From assembly GCF_000614545.1 (NCBI RefSeq), contig NZ_BAKW01000002.1, positions 124,001 to 188,000 of the forward strand: DNA of 64,000 nt, read 5' to 3'. Each line of letters opens with the position of its first letter. The first letter of the stretch is position 1. Shown piece after piece: positions 40,978-50,669 of this stretch. The stretch is from Asaia platycodi JCM 25414 (GTDB lineage: Bacteria > Pseudomonadota > Alphaproteobacteria > Acetobacterales > Acetobacteraceae). A program made the position numbers and the translations under genes. The notes under the pieces are model-generated. The model saw only the letters and a program-made list of their open reading frames with translations. It was not told the DNA's origin and did not search any database.

Positions 40978-41371
40978 GATTGAGAAGCCCCCTGAAAAAC
41001 TGATTTTTCCTGATACGGGGGGCCCGCGTTTGTCGGACGGAAACACATGAATTGTCACAATTTCCTGATCATTATTGGATCAATGATTCGGCATCATCAC
41101 GAATACTTGAATGAGATCGAAAGTACACCGCAGATCTTCTAGGGACGACCGTCCAAAAAACAGAGGATTCTGGAGTATTTGATCGTCAGCCAGCTTGTCG
41201 AGAACGATTGGTAGAGAGTAATTGATAATAACTATCAATAGCACCTTGATAGTAATCGTGGTGTAGCCACTTTATCCTGTCTCAGTGATAGAGAGTTTCG
41301 ATGAGCATCCGCTGCAACTCATGCCGCCCAGGGTCATTCTGCTTATGTGAATTTTTGACCGGAGAACTTCC
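40978..41371. other. divergent regulatory region between the Hint gene and catalase
   Basis: About 395 AT-rich bases with two dyads: TGATC-N7-GATCA (41066-41082) and TTGATA-N5-TATCAA (41222-41238). No gene is visible. Confidence 0.5.
41222..41238. promoter_or_regulatory. candidate operator upstream of catalase
   Basis: TTGATA-ATAAC-TATCAA is a perfect 6-bp inverted repeat about 135 bases before the catalase start. An OxyR- or Fur/Irr-type site is possible; the sequence alone does not choose. Confidence 0.4.
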
Positions 41372-42832
41372 ATGTCTGACGAGCGCATCAAAACCGCCAC
41401 AACCGATGCCGGCGCCCCTGTTGCCAGCACTGATTACTCGCTGAGCGTCGGTGCCGATGGCCCGATCCTGCTTCATGACCATTACCTCATCGAGCAGATG
41501 GCGGTATTCAATCGTGAGATGATTCCTGACCGTCAGCCTCATGCAAAGGGCGGTGGCGCGTTCGGCCATTTCGAAGTCACGCATGATCTGAGCCGCTACA
41601 CGAAGGCCAAGTTTCTGCAGAAGGGCGCGAAGACCGAGACGGTCGTGCGCTTCTCGACTGTGGCCGGTGAGTCGGGCAGTCCCGACACCTGGCGCGATCC
41701 GCGCGGCTTCTCGGTGAAGTTCTATACCGAAGAAGGCAATTTTGACATGGTGGGCAATAATACGCCCGTCTTCTTCGTGCGCGACCCGATGAAGTTCCAG
41801 CATTTCATTCATTCGCAGAAGCGCCGCGCCGATAATGGTCTGCGCGACAACGACATGCAGTGGGATTTCTGGACGCTGAGCCCCGAGACGGCGCATCAGG
41901 TCACCTGGCTCATGGGTGATCGCGGCATTCCTGCCAGCTGGCGTCACATGGATGGTTTTTCCAGCCATACCTATATGTGGGTTAATGAAGCAGGTGAGCG
42001 CTTCTGGGTGAAATACCACTTCAAGACCGATCAGGGCATCAAGTGTCTGACGCAGGACCAAGCTGACAAGCTGGCTGGCAGCGATGCCGACTACCATCGT
42101 CGTGATCTGTATGAAGCCATCAAGCGCGGCGAGCATCCGAGCTGGACGCTCAAGATGCAGATCATGCCGTATGAGGATGCCAGGACCTATCACATCAACC
42201 CGTTCGATCTGACCAAGGTATGGCCGCAAAGTGAGTATCCGCTGATCGAGGTTGGCAAGCTCACACTGGACAGCAACCCGACAGATTTTTTCGCGCAGAT
42301 CGAACAGGTCGCTTTCGAGCCCAATAACCACGTGCCGGGCACGGGACTGTCACCCGACAAGATGCTGCTGGCACGTGCCTTCGCCTATGCCGATGCACAT
42401 CGTGCCCGTCTCGGGGTGAACTATAAGCAGATTCCGGTCAACGCGCCGAAATGCCCGGTTCATTCCTACTCAAAGGGTGGCACCATGCGGTCGCATAATG
42501 CGTCCGATCCGGTTTATGCGCCGAATTCGAAGGGCGGTCCTGCAGCCGATGCCGAGCGTTACCCTGAAAACGCCGTCTGGGCAGCCGATGGTGAGTTCGT
42601 GCGTGCGGCTTATACGCTGCGCCCCGATGACAACGATTTCAGCCAGGCCAATGATCTGGTCAATCGTGTGATGGATGACGCAGCGCGTGACCGTCTGGTC
42701 CAGAACGCGGCTGGTCACATTGCTGGTGGTGTTGAAGAGCCGGTATTGTCGCGTGTGTTCGAATACTGGTCCAATGTGGACGAGAAGATCGGCCAGCGCA
42801 TTCGTGAAGCTGTTCTCGCGCAGAAAAGCTAA
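41372..42832 (+). CDS. katA: monofunctional haem catalase (clade 3, small subunit)
   Basis: 486 residues, intact. The distal His is in [15 protein letters not shown] (residue 57) and the Asn in [13 protein letters not shown]. The proximal Tyr lies in [12 protein letters not shown]. It lacks the C-terminal flavodoxin-like domain of large catalases. The segment before the His (IPDRQPH) departs from the usual IPERVVH. The ATG has GGAG upstream, and a strong terminator follows. It removes peroxide, a need for strongly oxidising acetic acid bacteria. Confidence 0.95.
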   Translation: MSDERIKTATTDAGAPVASTDYSLSVGADGPILLHDHYLIEQMAVFNREMIPDRQPHAKGGGAFGHFEVTHDLSRYTKAKFLQKGAKTETVVRFSTVAGESGSPDTWRDPRGFSVKFYTEEGNFDMVGNNTPVFFVRDPMKFQHFIHSQKRRADNGLRDNDMQWDFWTLSPETAHQVTWLMGDRGIPASWRHMDGFSSHTYMWVNEAGERFWVKYHFKTDQGIKCLTQDQADKLAGSDADYHRRDLYEAIKRGEHPSWTLKMQIMPYEDARTYHINPFDLTKVWPQSEYPLIEVGKLTLDSNPTDFFAQIEQVAFEPNNHVPGTGLSPDKMLLARAFAYADAHRARLGVNYKQIPVNAPKCPVHSYSKGGTMRSHNASDPVYAPNSKGGPAADAERYPENAVWAADGEFVRAAYTLRPDDNDFSQANDLVNRVMDDAARDRLVQNAAGHIAGGVEEPVLSRVFEYWSNVDEKIGQRIREAVLAQKS

Positions 42833-42861
42833 GCCCGACTAGCATCTTGGGTGTTTAGCAA

Positions 42862-42893
42862 GAGGGAGAGCTTTCGGGCTCTCCCTTTTTTAA
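42862..42893 (+). terminator. rho-independent terminator of catalase
   Basis: The stem AGGGAGAGC/GCTCTCCCT with a short TTTCGG loop is followed by six T, about 30 bases after the stop codon. Confidence 0.9.
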
Positions 42894-43087
42894 TGCGCCG
42901 TTTCCAGATATTATGTTGAGTAATCGATATAGGGAAAAACGTGAAAGCGAATGTCCTCATTCGGATGGTCGCAGAGAGCGGTGTGGTATGGGTACCATGA
43001 TCTGGCAGAGATGTGTTTCACCCAATAATCAGCCATTTCGGACCTTGGGCAATACGATTTTTCTGCTCTGTCTTTATTCACTGATTC

Positions 43088-43278
43088 GTGCATGAAAGGA
43101 GAGACGCAAGCGGCAATGCGGCCGGGTCACCGGCTTTCTGGTTCTGTCCGTCCTGCTCGTTGTGGCATGGCTTGCGACCCTGCTTTTCAGAGGCAGTGTC
43201 CTCGCGTTGTCGTTGTCGAGCATTCCCCAGATCTTCGCGTTGCTGCTCTCGCGCACCGAGGCGGAGACGGGCCGATAA
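43088..43278 (+). CDS. small membrane protein (hypothetical; one apparent frame break)
   Basis: Starting at GTG 43088 the frame reads MHERRDASGNAAG. If one G is restored in the G run near 43123, it continues as VTGFLVLSVLLVVAWLATLL, a strong membrane helix, then SIPQIFALLLSRTEAETGR and TAA at 43276. The product would be about 63 residues. It converges on the phosphatase gene, with only about 23 bases between them. No family is recognised. The long hydrophobic helix appearing right after the break is the support. Confidence 0.4.
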
Positions 43279-43301
43279 CAGCTCAGCCCGCTCCTTCGGG
43301 A

Positions 43302-44384
43302 TCAATCCAGATAGAGGCTGCGTAAAGCGGTCAGTTGCTGCGGTCCGACAGCCAGCTTTTGCGCGAGATACGCGTCGATCGAGCCATAGTGCTTTCTGAT
43401 CGAGGCAAACGCGGCCTTGAGATAATCGGGATCTGAATTCAGCATGGCACGCATTGAGGGAGAAGCCGCCATGGCACCGCCATTCTGGTGATCGGTCATG
43501 GCAGCCTTGAAGCTCGGCGTCAGATGGGCGCGCAGCAGGTCGCCGCTCATGGCGTAGTCGCTGAGGATCGTCTGCTCCGGCACGCCGAGCGCATAGAGTA
43601 TCAGTGCAGAGGCAAAACCCGTGCGGTCCTTGCCTGCGGTGCAATGCGTCAGGGTTGGGGTCTGACGTGCCAGGAGGCGTGCAAACAAGGCCTTGAGCTC
43701 AGGCGCGTAGTAGTCGGGCATCTGTGCATAGAATGTCTCCATCAGCGCCTTCGCTTGAGCGTCGCTCATGGTCGATAAACGGCTTCGATCGGTCATATCC
43801 GATGGCAAGTCCGGTTTTTCCGAAGGGAAGAAAGCGGGGCTTACGCCCTGCCATCGCGTGGGCTGCTTTTTCTGCTCGGCCTGCGTGCGCAGATCGGTAA
43901 CGCTCTTGATGCCCAATGTATCGACAAAGACGTAATCGTTCTGAGTCAGACCGCTCGGAGCGGCAGAGCGATAGAACTCCCCCCAGCGCACATGATGGTG
44001 GTCCGTGGTCTCATAGCCGCCCATGTCGCGGAAATTGGCCACGCCCTGAGTGGGGAGCACTCGGTTAGAGACCCAAATCCCCGGTTTGCCGTTTTCGGGT
44101 TTGATGAAAAAATAGGCCCGCGTCGTTCCCGGTAACGGCGACACCAGCGTCATGGCGGTTTCGCTGATATTCCTTCTTACGGGTGTCATTTTGGTCTGAT
44201 CCGGAACGGGAGCGACAAAAAGATCGACCTTGCCGAGATCCTTCGGCCAGCTCAGCGCGTATTGCGGCGCCATGGTGAGTTCTGCCTTCGCTGGCTCAGC
44301 TGCCATAGCCCCGGCGAAACAGGTGCTGGAAGAAGCGAGGGCTCCAATCGAGGCAAGAGCAAGGGTCGTCTTTTTCAGAAGCAT
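43302..44384 (-). CDS. secreted tyrosine-protein phosphatase (MptpB/Y_phosphatase3 family)
   Basis: 360 residues, intact, with a signal peptide (KKTTLALASIGALASSSTCFAGAMA). The phosphatase loop is HCTAGKDRTG, matching the CX5R signature of the lipid/tyrosine phosphatases. Upstream are NFRDMGGY and FYRSAAPSGL, also family-typical. It would act in the periplasm or be exported. Together with the PI-PLC-like enzyme near 3 kb it makes two secreted enzymes whose families attack phosphoinositides or phosphotyrosine. Confidence 0.87.
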   Translation of the reverse strand: MLLKKTTLALASIGALASSSTCFAGAMAAEPAKAELTMAPQYALSWPKDLGKVDLFVAPVPDQTKMTPVRRNISETAMTLVSPLPGTTRAYFFIKPENGKPGIWVSNRVLPTQGVANFRDMGGYETTDHHHVRWGEFYRSAAPSGLTQNDYVFVDTLGIKSVTDLRTQAEQKKQPTRWQGVSPAFFPSEKPDLPSDMTDRSRLSTMSDAQAKALMETFYAQMPDYYAPELKALFARLLARQTPTLTHCTAGKDRTGFASALILYALGVPEQTILSDYAMSGDLLRAHLTPSFKAAMTDHQNGGAMAASPSMRAMLNSDPDYLKAAFASIRKHYGSIDAYLAQKLAVGPQQLTALRSLYLD

Positions 44385-44691
44385 GATGTTCTCATCTCTT
44401 TGGCCCCGTATTCATGGAGCCTTTCGAATAAAATGCGCCCCACAGAAGGGCGACGAAGCGGCGTCTCGGCAGATCGGTCTACCCAAGAAGGATTGCTGCT
44501 CGGGACGAGACGATAGAAAGATCTTTGTCTGAAAGTACCGCCGGACAGGATTGAATGCCGGTAGATGCGCCGAAGCAAGAGAATTGCCGCGGGATCAGTT
44601 CGTGGATAGTGAAAGTTTTCTTGCAAAATCCTCGCATATCCTTCCGATAAGCTCGATTTTGTTTTTTGTCACGCTTCGTCGTCAAGGGTGA
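44385..44691. other. divergent intergenic region
   Basis: About 307 bases between the phosphatase (-) and the WYL regulator (+), presumably holding both promoters. I see no gene, terminator or clear dyad. Confidence 0.4.
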
Positions 44692-45401
44692 GTGTTGTCC
44701 CGCTCCGTCCGATTGCTTGATCTGCTTCACGCCCTGCGTGGTTATCGTCAGCCTGTCAGCGCGAAAAAGCTGGCGGAAACGCTCAGCGTGAGTCAGCGAA
44801 CACTCTATCGCGATGTCGCCTCGCTTATCGCTATGGGGGCGCCGATACGAGGTGAAGCAGGACTCGGCTACGTGCTCGAACCGGGCTTTCTGCTTCCGCC
44901 GCTCATGTTTACCAAAGAGGAGATCGAAGCGCTGGTTCTCGGGGCCGATTATGTCGCCTCTCACACAGACCATGCGCTGGGTCAGGCCGCGCGCAGTGCT
45001 CTCAGCCGCATTGCTGCCGTGCTGCCCGAGGCGCATCGTCGCGGGGTGGAATGCGGAACACTTATGACGGGTCCGCCCACGCCCTGTGTTCCGTCGCGCA
45101 TCGATCCTTCGGTGCTGCGTCAGGCAATCAGGGACGAATCCGTTCTCGTCTTGAGCTATCGAGATGCGCGTGACCTGCCAAGCCAGAGGGAAGTCTGGCC
45201 CTTCGCCATGGCCTATTTCGAAAGTGCCAGATTCTCGTGGCTTGGTGCTGCCTGCGTGGGGGATATCGTCATTTCCGCCTCGACCGGATCGAGACAGTGA
45301 TTGTGACGTGCAGGCGCTATGCAAGACGCAAGGAGTTGCTCATGAAGGAGTGGCATCAGTCCCGAATTGCCGAAGCCACGCCCGATGCTGACAGAAACTG
45401 A
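44692..45401 (+). CDS. YafY-type HTH/WYL-domain transcriptional regulator; one frame break
   Basis: An N-terminal winged helix (RLLDLLHALRGYRQPVSAKKLAETL, SQRTLYRDVASLIAMG) is followed by linker and WYL domain (ESVLVLSYRDA). One missing base near 45237 shifts the end, which continues as RHFRLDRIETVIVTCRRYARRKELL to a stop at 45399. Restored length is about 236 residues. Family regulators respond to small ligands or nucleic acids. The start may be GTG 44692 or TTG 44695. The VOC gene 53 bases downstream may be its target. Confidence 0.83.
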
Positions 45402-45454
45402 CATGCAGCTGGCTAGCAAGGTTTTGCCTCCAATCGGGGAGGGGAGACAACACC

Positions 45455-45823
45455 ATGAATGATCAGATTCTTTCGGTTCTTTACGTGCGTGACGTTGCTG
45501 ACAGCGCTCGGTTCTATGCAGCGTTGCTGGAGAGCACACCGCAGCATCTTACTGAGAATTATGCCCAATTCGATCTCAAGCCAGGAATCGCCCTGAGCCT
45601 TTGGCGGCTGGGTGATGTCATCCCTGCCTGCGATGGCGCGGGCTGTCGTACGGAACTGAATTTCGGTGTGGAAAATGCAAAGGAGGTCGAGAAATATCAC
45701 GAGCGTTATCAGGCGCTGGGCGTGACGATCCTGCAAAAGCCGATATCGCTCGATTTTGGCACTTCCATGCTGGCCTGCGACCCGGACGGTCATCGGCTGC
45801 GTGTCATCGCGCGCCCCGGCTGA
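45455..45823 (+). CDS. VOC-superfamily (glyoxalase/bleomycin-resistance fold) protein
   Basis: 122 residues, intact. The beta-alpha-beta-beta-beta start SVLYVRDVADSARFYAALL and the end FGTSMLACDPDGHRLRVIA are typical. GGAGGGGAGA is upstream of the ATG. It lies just after the WYL regulator, so they likely form a pair. Members bind metals or sequester antibiotics or toxic aldehydes. The precise role is unknown. Confidence 0.85.
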   Translation: MNDQILSVLYVRDVADSARFYAALLESTPQHLTENYAQFDLKPGIALSLWRLGDVIPACDGAGCRTELNFGVENAKEVEKYHERYQALGVTILQKPISLDFGTSMLACDPDGHRLRVIARPG

Positions 45824-45829
45824 GTGGGA

Positions 45830-46870
45830 TCAATCGAGGTTTTCCGGCGTGACGAGGCGGAATTTAGGTGCCTCGAACCCGATCAGGGAGGGAATGATTC
45901 CGAGCCTCTGCAAACAAGCGTGAAGGGCCAGCCCCGCCTGTGTCTCGGGGCTCTGGTCTATGGCAAAGGCCATGATGCCGTCGGTCAGACAGACACGCGT
46001 AATGGCATTCACCTCGTGTCCGACCCAGCAGATCTGTCGATCAGCATGGCGGCGCAGCACATCGCCGATACGCAGATTATCGCCACCTGCGGTATAGACC
46101 CCTACGAGATCCGGGTTTTCGATAATGGCCTGATGCAGCAGCCGTGCGGCTTCCTCAGGATCGTCGCGATCGAACAGAACTTCGCGCAGGAAATGCGCCC
46201 CATGCGGTCTCGTGGCTATAAAGTCCGAGAACCCGTCAATGCGCTCGCGATGATTGGCATAGGCCATAGAATGACAGAGCGCGATTAGGGCACCGGGGCG
46301 GTGTGTCAGGGTTCGGGTCAGGCAAAGCGCCGCCGTTCGCCCGGCTGCGTGATTATCGATCCCTACATAAGGCAGTTCCGGCAGATTGCGTGTGATGAGC
46401 TGAATGATCGGCAGGTTCTGCATCGCCATTTCGCGCAGGGCGTCGAGAATATCGGGATGGGCAGGGCAGGCGAGAATGAGCGCGGCCCGGCGATGGGGGG
46501 CATGGCGGATACGTGAGACGAAATCCGCAATGTCGTGTTCCGCGACGAAACTGCGGTGGATCACGATATCCTTGCCGAGCGACGCAGCAAGCCGTTCGAA
46601 GGCATTGCTGAGCCTTGTGTAGAAAAGGGTTTCGGGACGCACGAGCAGCACGTCGATACGCAGCACGCCCCGATGCAGAGAAGGCAGGCTCGGGAAATAA
46701 TCGAGATCGCGCGCGATGGTTACGATGCGTCGGCAGGTTTCTGGCCGGACATTGCCCCGATTATTGAGCACGCGCTCGACCGTTGCCGTGCCGACACCCG
46801 CCAATGCGGCAATATCGCGAAGCGTCGCCCTCTTTTTGCGCGGCGCGTCTCCGCTAGGTGGCTCGCTCAT
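45830..46870 (-). CDS. LacI-family transcriptional repressor (A)
   Basis: 346 residues, intact. The HTH is ATLRDIAALAGVGTATVERVLNNRG and the hinge follows. A periplasmic-binding-like effector domain carries LILACPAHPDI, PYVGIDNHAAG and GVYTAGGDNLRIG. It is divergent from the membrane-bound dehydrogenase operon, with a perfect dyad in between. The second LacI gene at 50.7 kb is a close family relative (same TATV-D/E-RV-N recognition helix pattern), so the two may recognise related operators. Confidence 0.9.
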   Translation of the reverse strand: MSEPPSGDAPRKKRATLRDIAALAGVGTATVERVLNNRGNVRPETCRRIVTIARDLDYFPSLPSLHRGVLRIDVLLVRPETLFYTRLSNAFERLAASLGKDIVIHRSFVAEHDIADFVSRIRHAPHRRAALILACPAHPDILDALREMAMQNLPIIQLITRNLPELPYVGIDNHAAGRTAALCLTRTLTHRPGALIALCHSMAYANHRERIDGFSDFIATRPHGAHFLREVLFDRDDPEEAARLLHQAIIENPDLVGVYTAGGDNLRIGDVLRRHADRQICWVGHEVNAITRVCLTDGIMAFAIDQSPETQAGLALHACLQRLGIIPSLIGFEAPKFRLVTPENLD

Positions 46871-46890
46871 GATCCGCTTCCTCATCTGCC

Positions 46891-46911
46891 GTGATGAGAT
46901 CAGATCATCAC
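46891..46911. promoter_or_regulatory. candidate LacI operator
   Basis: GTGATGA-N7-TCATCAC is a perfect 7-bp inverted repeat, 20 bases upstream of the repressor start and 162 bases before the dehydrogenase small-subunit start. Confidence 0.6.
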
Positions 46912-47073
46912 GGTGATCGCTCCCGCCTCATCCTGCCCGCTAGATTAGCCCTTAACGGTGCCTCTGCCCGATCAAACAGGCGTTACGGCGCGCCCGGCAT
47001 GGATGCAGGGCGGTTATCAGACGGCATCGGATATCGAGTGGAGCGCAGAGATGCGGTGCAGAGGCGACTGAAC

Positions 47074-47615
47074 ATGAAAACCACCAGACGGCGCCTGCTC
47101 GGTTATGGCGTGGCCCTGCTGCCTCTGACCGGTATGGGATTGGCGTCAGGCGAAGGGCTGGCTTCTCCGGCGGAGGTCAGCACCTGCCTTCGGATTTCCT
47201 TCGTATGTCTCGTCTACTCACAGGGTCGAGCGGGCTGGATAGCGAACTGGATAGCGGCCTGGCGCCGCGTGTCTGGCAGGCGCTGATGGCAAAAGACGCA
47301 GACTTTCCGACGCATTATTGGCAGTTATCGGACGCGCTGTCAGCCCGCTCGGTGACGAGCTGGGCTGATTATGTCGCCACCGGTCTGCGGGAGCAGGTAG
47401 CAATCCACGCCATAGCCGTTGCGCTTGTCGGGGCCTGGTATCTCGGACGCGTGGGGCCGATGTTGCCTCGTTCGGAAACTGGCACGCCTGCCTTCATCAC
47501 CTATGAGGGCGCATTGATGTGGCGCTCCACGCGCGATGTCACGGTCATTCCGAGTTATGCGCGCGGTGGGCCGGGGTTCTGGGCCGAAGCGCCTCTCTCG
47601 TTAGCAACGGACTGA
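47074..47615 (+). CDS. membrane-bound sugar/polyol dehydrogenase small subunit (FAD-SLDH family); one frame break
   Basis: The twin-arginine signal (TTRRRLLGYGVALLPLTGM) is visible at the N-terminus, as in the small subunits of FAD-dependent gluconate, ketogluconate and fructose dehydrogenases. The rest carries WSTRD-type features (GALMWRSTRDVTVIPSYARGGPGFWAE). One base is missing near 47190; restored length is about 181 residues. It ferries the folded large subunit to the periplasm. It is the first gene of an S-L-C operon. Confidence 0.83.
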
Positions 47616-47622
47616 CCTGAAA

Positions 47623-49232
47623 ATGACTCCTATGGATTACGATGCCGATGTCATCGTTGTCGGCTCTGGCGTGATTGGCAGTCTTGCTGCGCATCATCTG
47701 GCGAAAAACGGCAAATCGGTCATTATTCTCGAGGCAGGTACACGCGTACCGCGCTGGAAAATTCTCGACAGCTTTCGCGAATGCGGCAATGTCAGCACGG
47801 ATGCGGGCAACCGCAACCAGCCCTATCCGAACGAACCCTGGGCGCCGAGTTCCTTCGTACCGGGCTATATCACCAACCACGGTCCCGTCGAGTATGTGCC
47901 CGGCATGTTGCGCATGGTGGGGGGCACGACCTGGCATTGGGGCGGCGCGTGCTGGCGTCTGCTCCCCAATGATTTCCGTCTGAAAACGCTCTATGGGGTA
48001 GGGCGTGACTGGCCGATTGCGTATGACGATCTCGAGCCTTTCTATCATCAGGCAGAAATCGAGATGGGCGTTTCAGGTGACGATCATGCCGATTATTCAG
48101 GGCAGAACGGCGCGCCTTTTCCGCCGCGCCAGGCACCTTTCCCGGTCAGACCGCAGGCACTTGGCTATTTCAGTCAACGTTTTCGAGATCGCGTTGCCGA
48201 GGGGGGATATCCATTCACCTATCAGCCCAATGGTCGCGCAACCGATCCTTATGAAGAGCGTCCAGCCTGTGTCGGCAATAATAATTGCTCGCCGATTTGT
48301 CCGATCGGCGCGCAATATAGCGGCGACCGCCATGCGACCAAGGCCGAACGAGCCGGGGCGAAGCTGATAACCGATGCTACCGTCTATCGGCTGGAGAAAA
48401 CCCCCGATGGCAGGCGTATCGCAGCGGTGCATTATTATACGCCGGAGAAACGGTCCATCCGCCTGACGGCTCGCATGGTGCTTGTGGCGGCTCACGCCCT
48501 TGAGACGCCGCGCCTCCTGCTTCTCTCCGATGTCGCCAATTCATCGAAAATGGTTGGTCGTAATCTGATGGACCATAATGCTTTTTCGCTGGCCATGATT
48601 GCGGATGAGCCATGTGGTCGGGTCGGGGACCGGTGCAGCAGGGCGATGTGCTCAAATGGCGGGATGGCAGCTTTCGACAGAAGCATGGCTGTATCCGTCA
48701 TGAGGTCGGCAATTTCGTGGGCAATGTGCAGATCACCGAGCGCCTCTTGTCGCAGGGCGTGATCGGCCCGGAACTGGACGAGAAAATACGGCACATGGCC
48801 GCACGCTGGGTTTTCATGGACTCCAATATCGAAATGCTGCCCGAGCCGACAAACCGCATGACATTGAGCCCGAGCAAGCGTGATTTCTACGGTTTGCCAC
48901 TCATGGACATCTATTACGATGTGAATGATTACGCTCGTGCGGCTGGGGAGGTGATCCGACAGGATTATGCGCAGTTCCTGAAGCTGCTCAGTGGCGAAAT
49001 CTTCGACCAGAATCTGACACAGTGGGAAAACCGGGATCACCCGATGGGCACGGTCATCATGGGCCATGATCCGCGCGATTCCGTGGTCAACGCCGAAGGG
49101 CGCAGCCATGATCATGATAATCTTTTCATTGCGACAACCGGGATCATGCCTGCGGCATCCGTGGTCAATCCGACCCTGACAGGATGTGCCCTGTCGCTGC
49201 GCTCCGCCTCCATCATGCTCAGGGAGATCTGA
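47623..49232 (+). CDS. membrane-bound FAD dehydrogenase large subunit (GMC family); one frame break
   Basis: The FAD-binding motif VIVVGSGVIGSLAAHHLAKNG starts the protein. A Cys-rich segment CVGNNNCSPICPIGAQYSG resembles the iron-sulfur-type motif of FAD gluconate and fructose dehydrogenases. The catalytic His is in DHPMGTVIMG, with Asn in VVNPTLTG. One base is missing near 48612. Restored length is about 536 residues. Oxidation of a sugar acid or polyol in the periplasm passes electrons to the cytochrome subunit and ubiquinone. Gene order S-L-C matches gluconate or 2-ketogluconate dehydrogenase. The substrate is not proven. Confidence 0.9.
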
Positions 49233-49235
49233 GTC

Positions 49236-50654
49236 ATGCGCCTTTTTGTCGATCGCGCTCGTCTTGCCGGTCTCGCTCTGGGAGCTGTGCTGCTGTCAGG
49301 CTCTCACGCGCGAGCGAGCGATCAGACCCTGATACAGCGAGGCGCCTATCTCGCGCGTGCAGCCGATTGCGTGGCCTGTCACACAAGGCCGGGTGGCGCG
49401 GCTTTCGCCGGGGGATACGGCATCAAATCCCCTCTGGGTGTCATTTATTCGAGCAATATCACCCCATCCCGGCTTATGGCATAGGCGGGTGGTCCGAGGC
49501 TGCCTTCGCCGCTGCCCTGCGCGAGGGCAGATCGGCAGATGGCCATCGCCTCTATCCGGCCATGCCTTATGATTCCTATGCGGGTATGAGCGACGATGAT
49601 ATCCATGCGCTCTATGCGTATATGACGACCCGGATCGCGCCCGTTGACAAGGCGGTTGAGCCGATGACGGCGCTGCACTTTCCCTATAACCGGCGCAGCC
49701 TGATGCGCTTATGGAACTGGCTTTACCTGGATCATAAGCGTTTTTTCGCCGGGACCGGATGAAACACCGCTTCAGGCAAGGGGGCGCTATCTGGTCGATC
49801 ATGTCGCTCATTGCGGCACCTGTCATACCCCACGCAATTTCATGATGGCGTCCAAGGCCGGACACAAGCTGGAAGGGGCGTCGCTCGGTGGCTGGTATGC
49901 GTCTGATATCGCCGCAGGCACAAATGGCCCGCTTGCATCATGGCGCGATGACGAAATCATGACCTATCTCCATGATGGGCATGTGCGTGACAAGGCTGTG
50001 GCCGCAGGGCCCATGGGAGAAGCGGTTGAGCACTCTTTGCGTTATCTGACACATGACGATCTTGCTGCCATCACCAGTTTTCTGCGTGAGCAGAAACGGA
50101 GCGTCCCAGCCGGGCAGCCTGTAGGCGCGGTTTCTGCCACAGCCCGTCTTTATGCCGTCGATTCCCCATCAGATCGGGAAACGCGCGATCTGGCGCGGCA
50201 GGACCGCGATGCTGATCCGGCGCCTTATATGGATAGACGCAATTATCGCGACATCGCGGGGGGTGCTGCGCTCTACATGGCAGCCTGTGCTTCCTGCCAT
50301 CAGCTTGATGGAGCCGGGACACCGGATGATTTTTATCCTTCCCTGCGTCTGAGCCGTACCGTCAGGGCGCAGCGTCCTGATAATCTGGTCATGACCATTC
50401 TGGCAGGGGTGAACCGGCAGGGGGGTGATCGCACGGCGCATATGCCTGCTTTCCGTCATGATTTGACCGATCGTCAAATCCTGGCGCTCGTCAGATTCGT
50501 GACACGCCATCTGGCGGACACGGATACCACGCTGACCGAGGCTGAAGTCGCGCGGTTGAGAAACCTCGATACGGAAGATTTTCCGGCCCAGTCTCTGCCG
50601 CCCGGTAGTGCTGCGTTGAATGAGAAAAGCACCAATCAGACCAGAACGCCATGA
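49236..50654 (+). CDS. membrane-bound dehydrogenase cytochrome c subunit (triheme); three frame breaks
   Basis: After a signal peptide (RLAGLALGAVLLSGSHARA) there are three haem-binding CXXCH motifs, CVACH (49368), CGTCH (49812) and CASCH (50286). The spacing is that of the triheme subunits of GMC-type membrane dehydrogenases. Missing bases are near 49465, 49752 and 49757, all beside C or G runs. Restored length is about 474 residues. It starts three bases after the large subunit. It transfers electrons to the quinone pool. Confidence 0.9.
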
Positions 50655-50669
50655 CCCGAGATCGGGAAA

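Noticed and set aside
41282..42331. 349-codon minus-strand frame over catalase
   Set aside because: The catalase frame is complete and conserved. The antisense frame is compositional.
43078..43644. 188-codon minus-strand frame at the end of the phosphatase gene
   Set aside because: It overlaps the conserved phosphatase C-terminus in another frame and lacks a motif.
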